A stretch of DNA of 64,000 nt from positions 558,001-622,000 of the forward strand of contig PERI01000001.1 in NCBI GenBank assembly GCA_002928515.1, in the 5' to 3' direction. Of this stretch, positions 18,394 to 28,280 are shown piece by piece. The stretch is from Hyphomicrobium sp. GTDB lineage: Bacteria; Pseudomonadota; Alphaproteobacteria; Rhizobiales; Hyphomicrobiaceae. The notes under the pieces are model-generated. The model was given only the letters and a program-made list of their open reading frames with translations, ran no database searches and had not been told where the DNA came from. A program made the position numbers and the translations under genes. Within the stretch, counting starts at the first letter, position 1. Each line of letters begins with the position of its first letter.

Positions 18394-18426
18394 AAAGGTG
18401 ACGCGCGTTGAGCGTGCGTCACCTTT
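18394..18426. terminator. Hairpin between convergent genes
   Basis: A perfect 11-bp inverted repeat AAAGGTGACGC/GCGTCACCTTT (18394-18404 and 18416-18426) with an 11-base loop lies between the ends of the plus-strand secreted-protein gene and the minus-strand bactofilin gene. The T-tract is only part of the stem, so termination is probable rather than certain. It could serve both directions. Confidence 0.7.
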
Positions 18427-18456
18427 GAAATGGTTTATTAGCAGCGTGGAATGAGA

Positions 18457-18945
18457 CTAGGTCAGATCCGGCGTGACTTCACCGATATCTTTAGCGCGGC
18501 GAACGCTACCGTCGAACTGTGCGCCTTCCGCAATCGCCAATGTTTGCTTGACGATATCGCCATCGACCTTTGAAGTTGCGTTGAGGATCACGGCTGAGCC
18601 TTTGAGAGCGCCGCGGACTTCACCTTGAACGCTGATGGTACGTGCGGTGATGGTTCCAGCAACGCTACCCGTTTCTCCAACTGTTACGCTTTCGCCGTGA
18701 ACATCGCCTTGAATATGGCCTGCAATCAGCAGCGAACCCTTGGTCTTCAATACCAACTGTTGCCCGGAAATGGTGATGTCCTGTCCCAGAACCGACGTTG
18801 GCGTATCTGCATCGCGCATCACGCCGCTTTGTTGTGGGGCCTGGGCGAAGGGTGGTGGTGATTTCAGGTTGGAAATGGGTGTGGGTGTCGCGGGACGCGA
18901 AGAATCTACGACCCGAGCATCTGGCGTTGCAGCACGATTGAACAT
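18457..18945 (-). CDS. Bactofilin (polymer-forming cytoskeletal protein), copy 1
   Basis: The 162-residue protein has a disordered proline-rich N-terminal tail (residues 1-50) and a right-handed beta-helix core (about residues 52-145). The core is built of short hydrophobic repeats such as GSLLIAGHIQGDVHGESVTVGETGSV. This is the bactofilin (DUF583) architecture. Bactofilins polymerise without nucleotide under the membrane and position cell-wall enzymes. The ATG at 18945 is preceded by GGGGG, which decides it over an upstream TTG at 18957. A second bactofilin gene lies at 40458-41000. Confidence 0.88.
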   Translation of the reverse strand: MFNRAATPDARVVDSSRPATPTPISNLKSPPPFAQAPQQSGVMRDADTPTSVLGQDITISGQQLVLKTKGSLLIAGHIQGDVHGESVTVGETGSVAGTITARTISVQGEVRGALKGSAVILNATSKVDGDIVKQTLAIAEGAQFDGSVRRAKDIGEVTPDLT

Positions 18946-19083
18946 TGGAACCCCCAAAAACGCAGACTGTTGTTTTCATTCCCCGTTGCAGGAATAGAAC
19001 ACTGCTCTGTGGGGATATTATGGCCAACTGGCCCTGGCCGCGCCAGTCACATATTCAGCTACCAAGGCTCGGACTTTTAAGGA

Positions 19084-19590
19084 TTACTGCGGCTGTATTA
19101 GATCTGGTTCTGGTGGAATGTCGCGTGGATTGAGCGAAATCCCAATGACCCGCCAGCGTTTACCATTTTGATCATAGTCATAGAGAAGATCGTAAACGAG
19201 CTGAACCCGCTTAATTTCAAAAAAGCCCAAGATCCGGAGCAGACCATTACGATCAAGCGTGGGGGCGCCAGTCGTTAGCGGCGTCAACGTCCGTACGGCC
19301 GACAAATCAACTGGATGGTCTTTCAGACGGGCAAATTTGGTTTCAAGATTAGCGAGTGGATGTGCCGATTGAAATGCGGGCGATCCCATATCGAATAGCT
19401 TTTGATAGTTGCCTGATGAATTACCTTCATGAACGGCTAAAACCGTATTGCGTACCAAATCGATCAGGTCCTGTGGATCGGGAACGGGTGGTCCTTCGTA
19501 GCCGGCGCGAACTTGAGCATATGTCACTGCGACAAAGGAAAAACATAAGACCATCGCGATGAGGCCAAGAAATTTTCGTCGTAGGTGCAT
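19084..19590 (-). CDS. Exported hypothetical protein
   Basis: The 168-residue product has a clear signal peptide (basic MHLRRKF, hydrophobic LIAMVLCFSFVAV, cleavage after TYA). The mature part contains a helical region and a C-terminal beta-rich part (FEIKRVQLVYDLLYDYDQNGKRWRVIGISL). That pattern resembles an NTF2/SnoaL-like fold used by several uncharacterised periplasmic proteins, but I could not assign a named family. It stands alone, transcribed away from the polysaccharide deacetylase. Confidence 0.65.
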   Translation of the reverse strand: MHLRRKFLGLIAMVLCFSFVAVTYAQVRAGYEGPPVPDPQDLIDLVRNTVLAVHEGNSSGNYQKLFDMGSPAFQSAHPLANLETKFARLKDHPVDLSAVRTLTPLTTGAPTLDRNGLLRILGFFEIKRVQLVYDLLYDYDQNGKRWRVIGISLNPRDIPPEPDLIQPQ

Positions 19591-19870
19591 CTTATCGTTT
19601 TCCGCTTGGCGACTGAACTATGCTTACGAGTTGACGCTCAAAATGCATCAATTCTCTCGTTACGCATTCAGTCCCAGTTGGATCTTGGCTTCATATGACA
19701 ATTGTTCATCGAGTGTCGATGTCATTCTGCGGAGAATTTATAGATGTCCAAGCTCCCAAATTGTGCGGAAATATGTGGGCAACATAAGGATTTAGGCAAA
19801 GGTCGTGCGAGGGAGCGATCGCACTGGTAAAGTGGCAGTGTCAGAATCAGGGTCGGGTGGAGGATAGTCA

Positions 19871-21034
19871 ATGCGGTTCGCTTTGAAGGTGTTGAGTGCT
19901 GGATTAGCTTGTGCGTTCCCATTGCAGGCGGCATTTGCCCAAGCACCCGGCTGCGCCAAAGCCGATGCGCTGGGCGTATCGCGAACGGTGGAGATCGACA
20001 CGACCGGCGGGCCTGGTTTTGGGCTCGACCATTATAAAGCGTTCGATTTTCTCCAGCCAAAGGAAGTCGTGCTGACTTTCGACGATGGTCCGCAGAAATT
20101 CTCAACTGAGATGGTGCTTACTGCACTTGCCGAACATTGCACCAAGGCGACGTTTTTTTCGATTGGTAAAATGGCGCTGGGTTATCCCGAAATTATTCGT
20201 GAAGTGGCAAAGGGCGGCCATACTGTCGGTACGCATACCTGGAGCCATCAAAACCTGCGAAAGTCTAAAACAGCCAAAGATGCCGAAACTGAAATTGAGC
20301 GGGGTATCAGCGCCGTTCAACGCGCAGTGGGCGCACCGATTGCGCCATTCTTCCGATTCCCAACCTTGCAAGATTCACCAGAAGCACTCGCTCATTTGCA
20401 GGGTCGGAATGTGGCCATGTTTTCGACTGATGTGGATAGCTTCGATTTCAAAATTCAACCGCCAGCCAACTTAGTGAAAGGCATCATCAGTAAATTGGAT
20501 AAGAAGGGCAAGGGTATCTTGCTCATGCATGACATCCATAAGAACACGGCAAAAGCGTTGCCGTTGCTGCTCACAGAACTCAAAGCAAACGGTTATAAGA
20601 TCGTACACATCACGGCAAAGACGCCGGTTACGACGTTGGCCGAATACGATGCGATGATCGAAAAAGACACTAAAGGACTACCTCAAGCCGGTTCTGATCG
20701 TCCGACATCTAGTGTCGTGCGCACGATATCTGGAACACCGACGGCTGAGGAAACAGCGCCACCGTCTGCACCCTTGCCCGCTCTTGTGCCTCAAGGATTG
20801 ACGACGCCGCCTGCTGAAATTGCGCCTGCACCGACTGTCACGGCTGCGCCCGCTGCTCCAGTTTCACCCGTCGCTACCGTCCCAACGACGACATCATCAA
20901 TCTCATCGCCAGCTTCTCCTACTGCTGTTCCGGCCAGCACCTCAAAGGGTGCGGGCGCTGAAAGTGGCGATGAAGCAGGTAAGTCGTTTTCAGAAAAAGC
21001 GCGCGATGTGTGGGATCTCTGGTTCGGAAAATAA
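19871..21034 (+). CDS. Polysaccharide deacetylase (NodB-homology)
   Basis: The 387-residue exported enzyme has a signal peptide (cleavage near AAFA-QAPG) and a NodB domain at about residues 60-250. The motifs are visible: LTFDDGP (Asp71, Asp72), HTWSH (metal ligands His122 and His126), FFRFP, and LLMHDIH. It should remove acetyl groups from N-acetylglucosamine units of an envelope polysaccharide or peptidoglycan using a divalent metal. The C-terminal 130 residues are Pro/Ala/Thr-rich and disordered, ending in a short amphipathic KARDVWDLWFGK. The start has GGAGG at 19859-19863, seven bases before the ATG. Confidence 0.92.
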   Translation: MRFALKVLSAGLACAFPLQAAFAQAPGCAKADALGVSRTVEIDTTGGPGFGLDHYKAFDFLQPKEVVLTFDDGPQKFSTEMVLTALAEHCTKATFFSIGKMALGYPEIIREVAKGGHTVGTHTWSHQNLRKSKTAKDAETEIERGISAVQRAVGAPIAPFFRFPTLQDSPEALAHLQGRNVAMFSTDVDSFDFKIQPPANLVKGIISKLDKKGKGILLMHDIHKNTAKALPLLLTELKANGYKIVHITAKTPVTTLAEYDAMIEKDTKGLPQAGSDRPTSSVVRTISGTPTAEETAPPSAPLPALVPQGLTTPPAEIAPAPTVTAAPAAPVSPVATVPTTTSSISSPASPTAVPASTSKGAGAESGDEAGKSFSEKARDVWDLWFGK

Positions 21035-21037
21035 ATC

Positions 21038-21066
21038 AAAAGGGCCGCTTCTTGCGAAGCGGCCCC
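21038..21066 (-). terminator. Terminator on the minus strand after the thiC region
   Basis: A perfect 10-bp stem GGGCCGCTTC/GAAGCGGCCC (21042-21051 and 21056-21065) with a TTGC loop. Read on the minus strand it is followed by TTTTGATTTATTTT, a good T-rich tract. It ends transcripts coming from thiC and the tiny ORF. On the plus strand it follows the deacetylase stop but lacks a T-run. Confidence 0.8.
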
Positions 21067-21125
21067 CGTGAGATCAGTTGCGATGGCTGAATTGATCGTT
21101 CAGCAAACCGCTCGTTCTCAGCTTA

Positions 21126-21194
21126 TCAACGGAAGCAATCCGGAGACAGCGCGAGCGATCCAAGCATCGCAGCCTTCATAATCCCACTAGACAT
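21126..21194 (-). CDS. Candidate 22-residue small protein downstream of thiC
   Basis: A short frame encodes MSSGIMKAAMLGSLALSPDCFR and then stops. The interest is its ribosome site. Fifteen bases upstream (21196-21210) are a perfect complement of the 16S rRNA 3' end, with GGAGG seven bases before the ATG. It lies about 75 bases after the thiC stop on the same strand and ends before a terminator, so it can be cotranscribed with thiC. The peptide has a hydrophobic stretch (GIMKAAMLGSLAL) that could insert in a membrane. A +1 shift near its end would open a further 20 codons. Translation is an inference; no family is recognised. Confidence 0.5.
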   Translation of the reverse strand: MSSGIMKAAMLGSLALSPDCFR

Positions 21195-21195
21195 C

Positions 21196-21210
21196 GGATC
21201 ACCTCCTTTC
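21196..21210 (-). promoter_or_regulatory. Perfect-consensus Shine-Dalgarno
   Basis: On the minus strand this reads GAAAGGAGGTGATCC, fully complementary to the end of 16S rRNA over 15 bases. Such length is rare in these genomes. It sits at optimal spacing before the ATG at 21194. On the plus strand the same bases equal an anti-Shine-Dalgarno sequence. Confidence 0.7.
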
Positions 21211-21268
21211 GTTTGTTGAAGATGTTCAAGAGTTTCACATTTCTGGCGCGCTTGAAAGTTATTTTTTG

Positions 21269-23305
<2,037 letters not shown>

Positions 23306-23306
23306 T

Positions 23307-23402
23307 CATCCGTCCCTTCGCCGGCATGACCCGGATCAGGTTCTAAGGGTGCTCACGCTCATGTTGCGCGATCTCAGCCGGTTTACCGGCGCCCCTCGGA
23401 TG
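23307..23402 (-). promoter_or_regulatory. TPP riboswitch (THI element) controlling thiC
   Basis: Read on the minus strand the leader contains the universal elements of the thiamine pyrophosphate aptamer in order: GAGGGGCGCC, GGCTGAGA, a variable P3-side stem, ACCCTTAGAACCTGATCCGGGTCATGCC, and GGCGAAGGGA. The last two segments are the pyrophosphate and closing stem parts. The aptamer ends roughly 100 bases before the thiC start. A following GCGGA/TCCGC hairpin (23284-23299) without a T-run suggests control at translation rather than by a classic terminator. Confidence 0.97.
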
Positions 23403-23481
23403 TAACAATTTTGCGCGCGATATGGCTCGATTTCAAGTCTGATGTTGCAGGGATAAGCGCATTTACGCTTTTGACCTGATA

Positions 23482-23512
23482 CGAAAATGCCGACCGTATC
23501 GTTGCGGTCGGC
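23482..23512 (-). terminator. Terminator of the PepSY-like gene
   Basis: An 8-bp perfect stem GCCGACCG/CGGTCGGC (23489-23496 and 23505-23512) with an 8-base loop is followed on the minus strand by ATTTTCGTATC. It lies 28 bases past the stop codon of the gene at 23540. Confidence 0.8.
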
Positions 23513-23539
23513 ATCGTAGCGGAATTATCTAATTCGCGT

Positions 23540-24259
23540 TTACTGAATTTGAGTGCCCCAACGCGGGTCAGTTTTATCGACCTTACGAGCTTCTTCAACT
23601 GTGCCGTCGCGATGAGCGTGTAGTTCGAAAAATTCTGAGTTTTTAATTGCTAACGCTTCAAAATGTTTTTTCACAGGTGCGGCGTCGCCGATGACATCGT
23701 AACCTTTATCCATCATCATTTTTTTTGCTTGAACGGCTGTAATAGAAACTTCTTCCTTGATGGTTCCATCGCGGTGAAGCGCCAGATCGAATGTCTTGCC
23801 ATCTTTACTACCGTTGGCGATGAAGTGTCGCTTTTCTGCAAGCGGTTGACTTGTCAGGACATAACCTTTGTCCGTCGCGAGTTTTTTCGCATCTGAAGCG
23901 GTAAACGGTTTCTCATCGTCAGCGTCGTCGCCACTAAACCATTCCGACCAAGTCTTCTTGTCCTTGGCGACTTCCACAACGCGGCCGTCAGCAAGAGTGA
24001 GTTCGTGAGCGCGAACTTGCCCACTTTTTTTAAGATCGCCAGTTATGGAGACTGTATCACCAGTTTTGACTATGCCTTGTTCGGATACGCGTGGGCCAAA
24101 ATTCACGAGATACTTCTTCTGGTCTGTTGCCACGATTGCGTGGTGCCCAAAGATTTCAGTCACCGATCCCTTAAATACAACATCCTCCGCATGCGCCGTA
24201 GCAGACATGACTAAACCTTGCGTCGCGGCAAAAGCCGCAGACATGTAGATGCGTTTCAA
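23540..24259 (-). CDS. Periplasmic OB-fold plus tandem PepSY-like repeat protein
   Basis: The 239-residue protein starts with a signal peptide (cleavage after AHA-E). An OB-like domain follows (about residues 27-95, VVFKGSVTEIFGHHAIVAT to VSITGDLKKSGQVRAHELTL). Two similar repeats of about 50 residues come after an acidic linker: one from TASDAKKLATDKGY to LHRDGTIKEE, the other from TAVQAKKMMMDKGY to AHRDGTVEEARKV. Each repeat looks like a PepSY unit. Such units often bind or inhibit periplasmic enzymes, but the role here is unknown. The start is a TTG with GGAG seven bases before it; an ATG at 24244 is an alternative. Confidence 0.72.
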   Translation of the reverse strand: MKRIYMSAAFAATQGLVMSATAHAEDVVFKGSVTEIFGHHAIVATDQKKYLVNFGPRVSEQGIVKTGDTVSITGDLKKSGQVRAHELTLADGRVVEVAKDKKTWSEWFSGDDADDEKPFTASDAKKLATDKGYVLTSQPLAEKRHFIANGSKDGKTFDLALHRDGTIKEEVSITAVQAKKMMMDKGYDVIGDAAPVKKHFEALAIKNSEFFELHAHRDGTVEEARKVDKTDPRWGTQIQ

Positions 24260-24369
24260 ATTTTTGCTCCTGAGTTCAAATCGCAGAGTGCGCTTGAGCG
24301 CTGCTGCTTTGACTTAACTCAAGCGGACCCGCGAAGTTCCGTCGCGCCAATTGGTGATCTGCAAGCTTC

Positions 24370-26004
24370 TCAAGCTGCGCGGAGAGCGAGGGCAGCCGAT
24401 GATACCCAGTTTTTGATTTTTTCGATATCCGGTGGATTGCCGTCGCGCAATACGCGTTTGCCGTCGCTGGATGATGCAAACGTTAGAATATCGGCTGATA
24501 GATCAACAGGGTCTGCATCGGCGATCGCATCGGCTGTTCGATAGCCTGCGCCGACAAGAAGCTGGGCGTGTGTGCCGCGCAGTCCTGGTATGGCGATGAC
24601 AAGAGCTGCTTGATCTTGCCAATCGGTCAGCGTTTCACCGTCGATGCGGCTATCGTCCAGTACTTCGGCCATTTCATGCGGGTTTTGGCCCAGGAAATCG
24701 GCAACGGTCAAAATGCCGAGATCGGCAAATTTTTCCGCCATGCGTGGGCCGATGGAGGGTGCCGCTTCTAAATCGTCGCTCGGTGATAGGTAGCTTTCAC
24801 GTTGGTTCGTGCTGTGCTGCTTTGGTTCAATCGGAATCGAGACAGGCCCGGTCGCAATCTTTGGAATGTTGGCGTGACCCTTGACTGGAATTTGTGGTGG
24901 CTGTGGAGCGGCCCGCATCGCGGTCGGTTTTGACTTTTCGACAGCTCGCACGAGAGCACTATCGCTATCTCCCGCGGATGCGGCCGGTGCGATTGGATTT
25001 TTGAGGGCCTGAGCAATTTCTGCTTTTTTGCGCGCATCGGCCGGATCACCCATCGGCACGCGTTGCGTGCGCGTTGCCGTGCGTGCCGCCAACTTCGGTG
25101 CCAACACTTCGCGCGCATGAAGGTCGCGGATCACGCGGTCATCTTCCGGAAGAGCGTGTTCAACGCGACCCGTTGCCTTGAGCTCGTCGTAGATCGCCTC
25201 AACGATGGCTTTGTCTTCAGCGTTCGATAGTCGCTTTTCTAACCACTTTTTTGGAATGTTGAGCGCGGCAATCATCGTATCGAGCGACAGACTGACTTCG
25301 GGCGCAGCAACGCCTGCTTCCGATATGGCGCGGTCCAGAATTTGTCCGAAGCCATTGGCAGCATACATCAAAAGTTCGGCTACAACTTTTGAGCCAATCG
25401 CATCCAGCCCGTCTTCGGGCCGCACGGTGCCAACATGGATATCGTAATGTGCGATAAGTTTTTCGTAGTATCGGTGCGCATATTCGGCGCCATCGCAGGT
25501 CAACTCGCGGAGCCAATGTTCACCTTCGGGTGCTTCGATGCGTAGAGTTTCGAAGTGGCTTTCACCCAAAGTGCGCAGCTTATTGTAGGAGCGGTTGATG
25601 CTCCACTCGCAGGCGCGGTGGATGGCGTTTTCTGCCTCGGTTTGACCGGTGTGAAAGGGATGAATGGGATCGGTGTAATAGTGGCTGAGGACACCAGCGG
25701 CATAAGCGGCATCAGCCCATTTTTCTGCGCGCAATGCTGTGACGGTGTGGCCGTACCACGCTTCGACCTTTTCCGGTGCGCCGCCCCAATAGTTTTCACC
25801 GACATGAAGGACGTGGTTTTTGAAATCTTTGAAACTCTTGTCCGGTGCTTTCGAGCCTTCCAGATAGAGCGCTACGTGTTTGAGAAACAGGCGCTGCCAT
25901 GCATCGGCATCGGTTCGCTGCATGTGACGCAATGCATCCAGAGCCAACTTGTGGTGTGTGCCGTTGGCGTGGGCTGCATAGACGATGCGGAATAATGCAG
26001 ACAT
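24370..26004 (-). CDS. Zinc-phospholipase-C-like domain fused to DUF4332 helix-hairpin-helix protein
   Basis: The protein is 544 residues from ATG 26004. The open frame runs further upstream to 26175, but that part overlaps the next gene. Residues 1-240 are helical with well-spaced histidines (AHANGTHHKLALDAL, VLHVGENYWG, LSHYYTDPIHPFHT) and resemble the zinc-dependent phospholipase C/S1-P1 nuclease fold. Residues 300-405 are a basic, proline-rich disordered linker. Residues 410-544 contain helix-hairpin-helix units (APSIGPRMAEKFADLGILTVADFL, IPGLRGTHAQLLVGAGYRTADAIADADP) of DUF4332 type, which usually bind DNA or protein. No signal peptide is seen. It follows the MoxR cluster on the same strand with a 118-base gap. 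Confidence 0.7.
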   Translation of the reverse strand: MSALFRIVYAAHANGTHHKLALDALRHMQRTDADAWQRLFLKHVALYLEGSKAPDKSFKDFKNHVLHVGENYWGGAPEKVEAWYGHTVTALRAEKWADAAYAAGVLSHYYTDPIHPFHTGQTEAENAIHRACEWSINRSYNKLRTLGESHFETLRIEAPEGEHWLRELTCDGAEYAHRYYEKLIAHYDIHVGTVRPEDGLDAIGSKVVAELLMYAANGFGQILDRAISEAGVAAPEVSLSLDTMIAALNIPKKWLEKRLSNAEDKAIVEAIYDELKATGRVEHALPEDDRVIRDLHAREVLAPKLAARTATRTQRVPMGDPADARKKAEIAQALKNPIAPAASAGDSDSALVRAVEKSKPTAMRAAPQPPQIPVKGHANIPKIATGPVSIPIEPKQHSTNQRESYLSPSDDLEAAPSIGPRMAEKFADLGILTVADFLGQNPHEMAEVLDDSRIDGETLTDWQDQAALVIAIPGLRGTHAQLLVGAGYRTADAIADADPVDLSADILTFASSSDGKRVLRDGNPPDIEKIKNWVSSAALALRAA

Positions 26005-26122
26005 GATTGGCCTCTCGAATGCGACGGTCGAGGCGAACCGTAGGTGAGTCGGGCCAATGGGGCGAATGTAGCGCGGTGATCGTCCCCAGGTTCGAGGATT
26101 GGTATGGGCTAAGATTCTGGCT

Positions 26123-28270
26123 CTAGCGTCCTTCGCGCCACCATGCGAGGGCGATGAGAGCCAGAAGGGCCGCAAGGGCCGCCAAGCCTGTGAACATCGG
26201 CGTCAGTTTGACCCCACGCGTTAGGAACGCTTCGCGATCTTTGAGGCCGAGCCAGCCCGATCCTGCCATGACCTTCGCGTTCGATAGCATCGAGATGCGC
26301 GGAACCTCGACGGCCGCCGATGCTCCAGTCAGTAGACTGCTGCTTTTCGTCCAAAACACCCCTCCGCCAGTTGCGTTGGCAATTGGCGTCATTTTGTCGG
26401 CGGTCGCAGTGACTTCACTCATTTCTCGGGGATCTTCAATACCGGCATTGGCGACAGCCGTCAGCGTCCCTGAGGTGGCCGTCGTTTCAGCCTTGTAAAG
26501 GCCGGGCACCTTCACATCGATTGTTGAGCGCCAAACACCGCTTTCGTTGGGTACGGCTTCCAATTCAACGTTCGTCACATCGCCGCCTGGCGCCATCAAT
26601 TTGATAGGCTCAACCTTCGTTTCCATCGAGCGACGTTCGAGTGAGAGCTTGAGACCACGCGATGAGGCGATGAGGCGCTCCTCTTCCAGGTCAGGTTCTT
26701 TCATCAGCCAATGTGACAGGCGGCGCAGCAAATCTGTGTGGGGACCGCCCCCGTCGTAGCCGCGCGCCCACAGCCACGCATGATCGGATGTCAGCAAGGC
26801 TACGCGGCCTTTGCCTTTGCGGTCGAGGATGAGCAGTGGTCGATCTTCCGCACCTGTCATGAGGGTTCGGCCTCGTTCCGTGCGGACTTCGGCTTGACGG
26901 AACCAGCGACCCCATGTCGGCTCTTTCGAAGCGTCGGCGAGCTGTGTCGGTGCTGATCCAGGCAGACCTCTGGTAACGGGATGCTTATTGCCTTCGTCGG
27001 TTATTTTAGCGCGGAACGGAGTTTCGATGACGCGGCCGGTTGGTACTGCTGGCAACACCGATGACAGCGGTGTGCGATAAATGCTGAACGTGTCGGCATA
27101 GTCGTCGCCCGCGGCGATCAACAATGCCCCGCCATGTTGATCGACGTAGCGCGCGATGTTGTCGTAGTAGAGCAGCTGCAAAATGCCTTTGTGCTCGTAA
27201 CGATCAAAGATGATGAGATCGAAGTCTTTGATTTTCTCAGAGAATAGTTCGCGCGTTGGAAACGCGATCAGTGACAACTGATTGATCGGCGTTCCATCCT
27301 GCTTTTCAGGTGGACGCAGAATGGTGAAGTGCACGAGATCGACGGCAGCGTCCGATTTCAGGAGGTTGCGCCACGTGCGCTCACCGGCATGTGGTTCGCC
27401 AGACACCAAGAGAACGCGGAGATTTTCGCGCACGCCTTCAGCTGCAATAACGGCGCGGTTGTTCGCCGGTGTGAGTTCTCCTGAAACCGGCTCAAGATCA
27501 ATCTCGACTATGTTTTGTCCCGTGTGTGGGAACGGCATGTTGATGGATACAGATCGGCCAATTTCGCTACGCACCGTTTCGTCGGGAAGGCCCTCGCGAC
27601 GTACAGTCAGTGTCACAGGTCCAGACGGGGTGCTGACTTTCGATTTACCCGTCTCTCGGACCGCGATTTGAATCGGGCGCGTTTGTCCGACTAGACCGTA
27701 GCGCGGCGCCTCAATGACTTCGATCCGGCGATCAAACTCGCCTTGGGCGCCGGTCAGCAGCGTATGAACAGGTGCGTCGAAGCCCAATGCTTTTGCCGAT
27801 GCTGGCACGTCATGGACTTGCCCGTCGGTGACAAAAACTACGCCTGCGATACGATCGGGTGCTGTGTCGCTCAATGCTGCATTGAGATCGGCAAAGAGAT
27901 TTGTTCCAGCCGTAGTTTGGTCGCCCGGTTTTGCACCTGTGACCCACTTGATTGTCAGGTTGGGAATTTTTGCGAACTTCGCTTCTAGATCGCTTTTGAT
28001 GGCGTCGGATTGTGCCGGACGCTCGGCCAATCTCTGGCTGGTGCTTTCATCCATCACGACGATGGCGACATTCGCGAGACTTTCGCGTTCTTCTTCGCGA
28101 AGAGTTGGATTGAGCAGAGCCGCCAGCATGGCCAGGAGCGCGGCTGATCGTAAAAATGCTCCGCGCGACCTGCGCACTATGAGAAGGGCGGCAAGCACCA
28201 AGGCAACAATGGCTAGGCCGATAAGCATCGGGCCTGGAATGAGTGGCGCAAAATCTATCGAACAATTCAC
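26123..28270 (-). CDS. Large membrane protein of the MoxR/DUF58/DUF4159 operon
   Basis: The 715-residue protein has two N-terminal membrane helices (PMLIGLAIVALVLAALLIV and GAFLRSAALLAMLAALL). A periplasm-facing region resembles a von Willebrand A/amidotransferase mix (VAIVVMDESTSQRLAER, AGVVFVTDGQVHD, LLIAAGDDYADTFSIY). A final helix (FTGLAALAALLALIALAWW) ends in WREGR. Such proteins accompany MoxR ATPases in alphaproteobacteria; biochemical function is unknown. VVMDEST and VTDGQ sit where a VWA metal site would be. The start is a GTG with GAGGG seven bases upstream, 10 bases after the DUF4159 gene. Confidence 0.7.
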   Translation of the reverse strand: MNCSIDFAPLIPGPMLIGLAIVALVLAALLIVRRSRGAFLRSAALLAMLAALLNPTLREEERESLANVAIVVMDESTSQRLAERPAQSDAIKSDLEAKFAKIPNLTIKWVTGAKPGDQTTAGTNLFADLNAALSDTAPDRIAGVVFVTDGQVHDVPASAKALGFDAPVHTLLTGAQGEFDRRIEVIEAPRYGLVGQTRPIQIAVRETGKSKVSTPSGPVTLTVRREGLPDETVRSEIGRSVSINMPFPHTGQNIVEIDLEPVSGELTPANNRAVIAAEGVRENLRVLLVSGEPHAGERTWRNLLKSDAAVDLVHFTILRPPEKQDGTPINQLSLIAFPTRELFSEKIKDFDLIIFDRYEHKGILQLLYYDNIARYVDQHGGALLIAAGDDYADTFSIYRTPLSSVLPAVPTGRVIETPFRAKITDEGNKHPVTRGLPGSAPTQLADASKEPTWGRWFRQAEVRTERGRTLMTGAEDRPLLILDRKGKGRVALLTSDHAWLWARGYDGGGPHTDLLRRLSHWLMKEPDLEEERLIASSRGLKLSLERRSMETKVEPIKLMAPGGDVTNVELEAVPNESGVWRSTIDVKVPGLYKAETTATSGTLTAVANAGIEDPREMSEVTATADKMTPIANATGGGVFWTKSSSLLTGASAAVEVPRISMLSNAKVMAGSGWLGLKDREAFLTRGVKLTPMFTGLAALAALLALIALAWWREGR

Positions 28271-28280
28271 TTTTATACCC

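Noticed and set aside
21083-21181. A 32-codon plus-strand ORF opposite the tiny ORF after thiC
   Set aside because: It has no Shine-Dalgarno, whereas the opposite strand has a perfect one. Kept only as an alternative reading.
21196-21210. Remnant of a 16S rRNA 3' end, since the plus strand equals its last 15 bases
   Set aside because: The bases just before it do not match the conserved 16S end (GCGGCT expected), and no other rRNA sequence is near.
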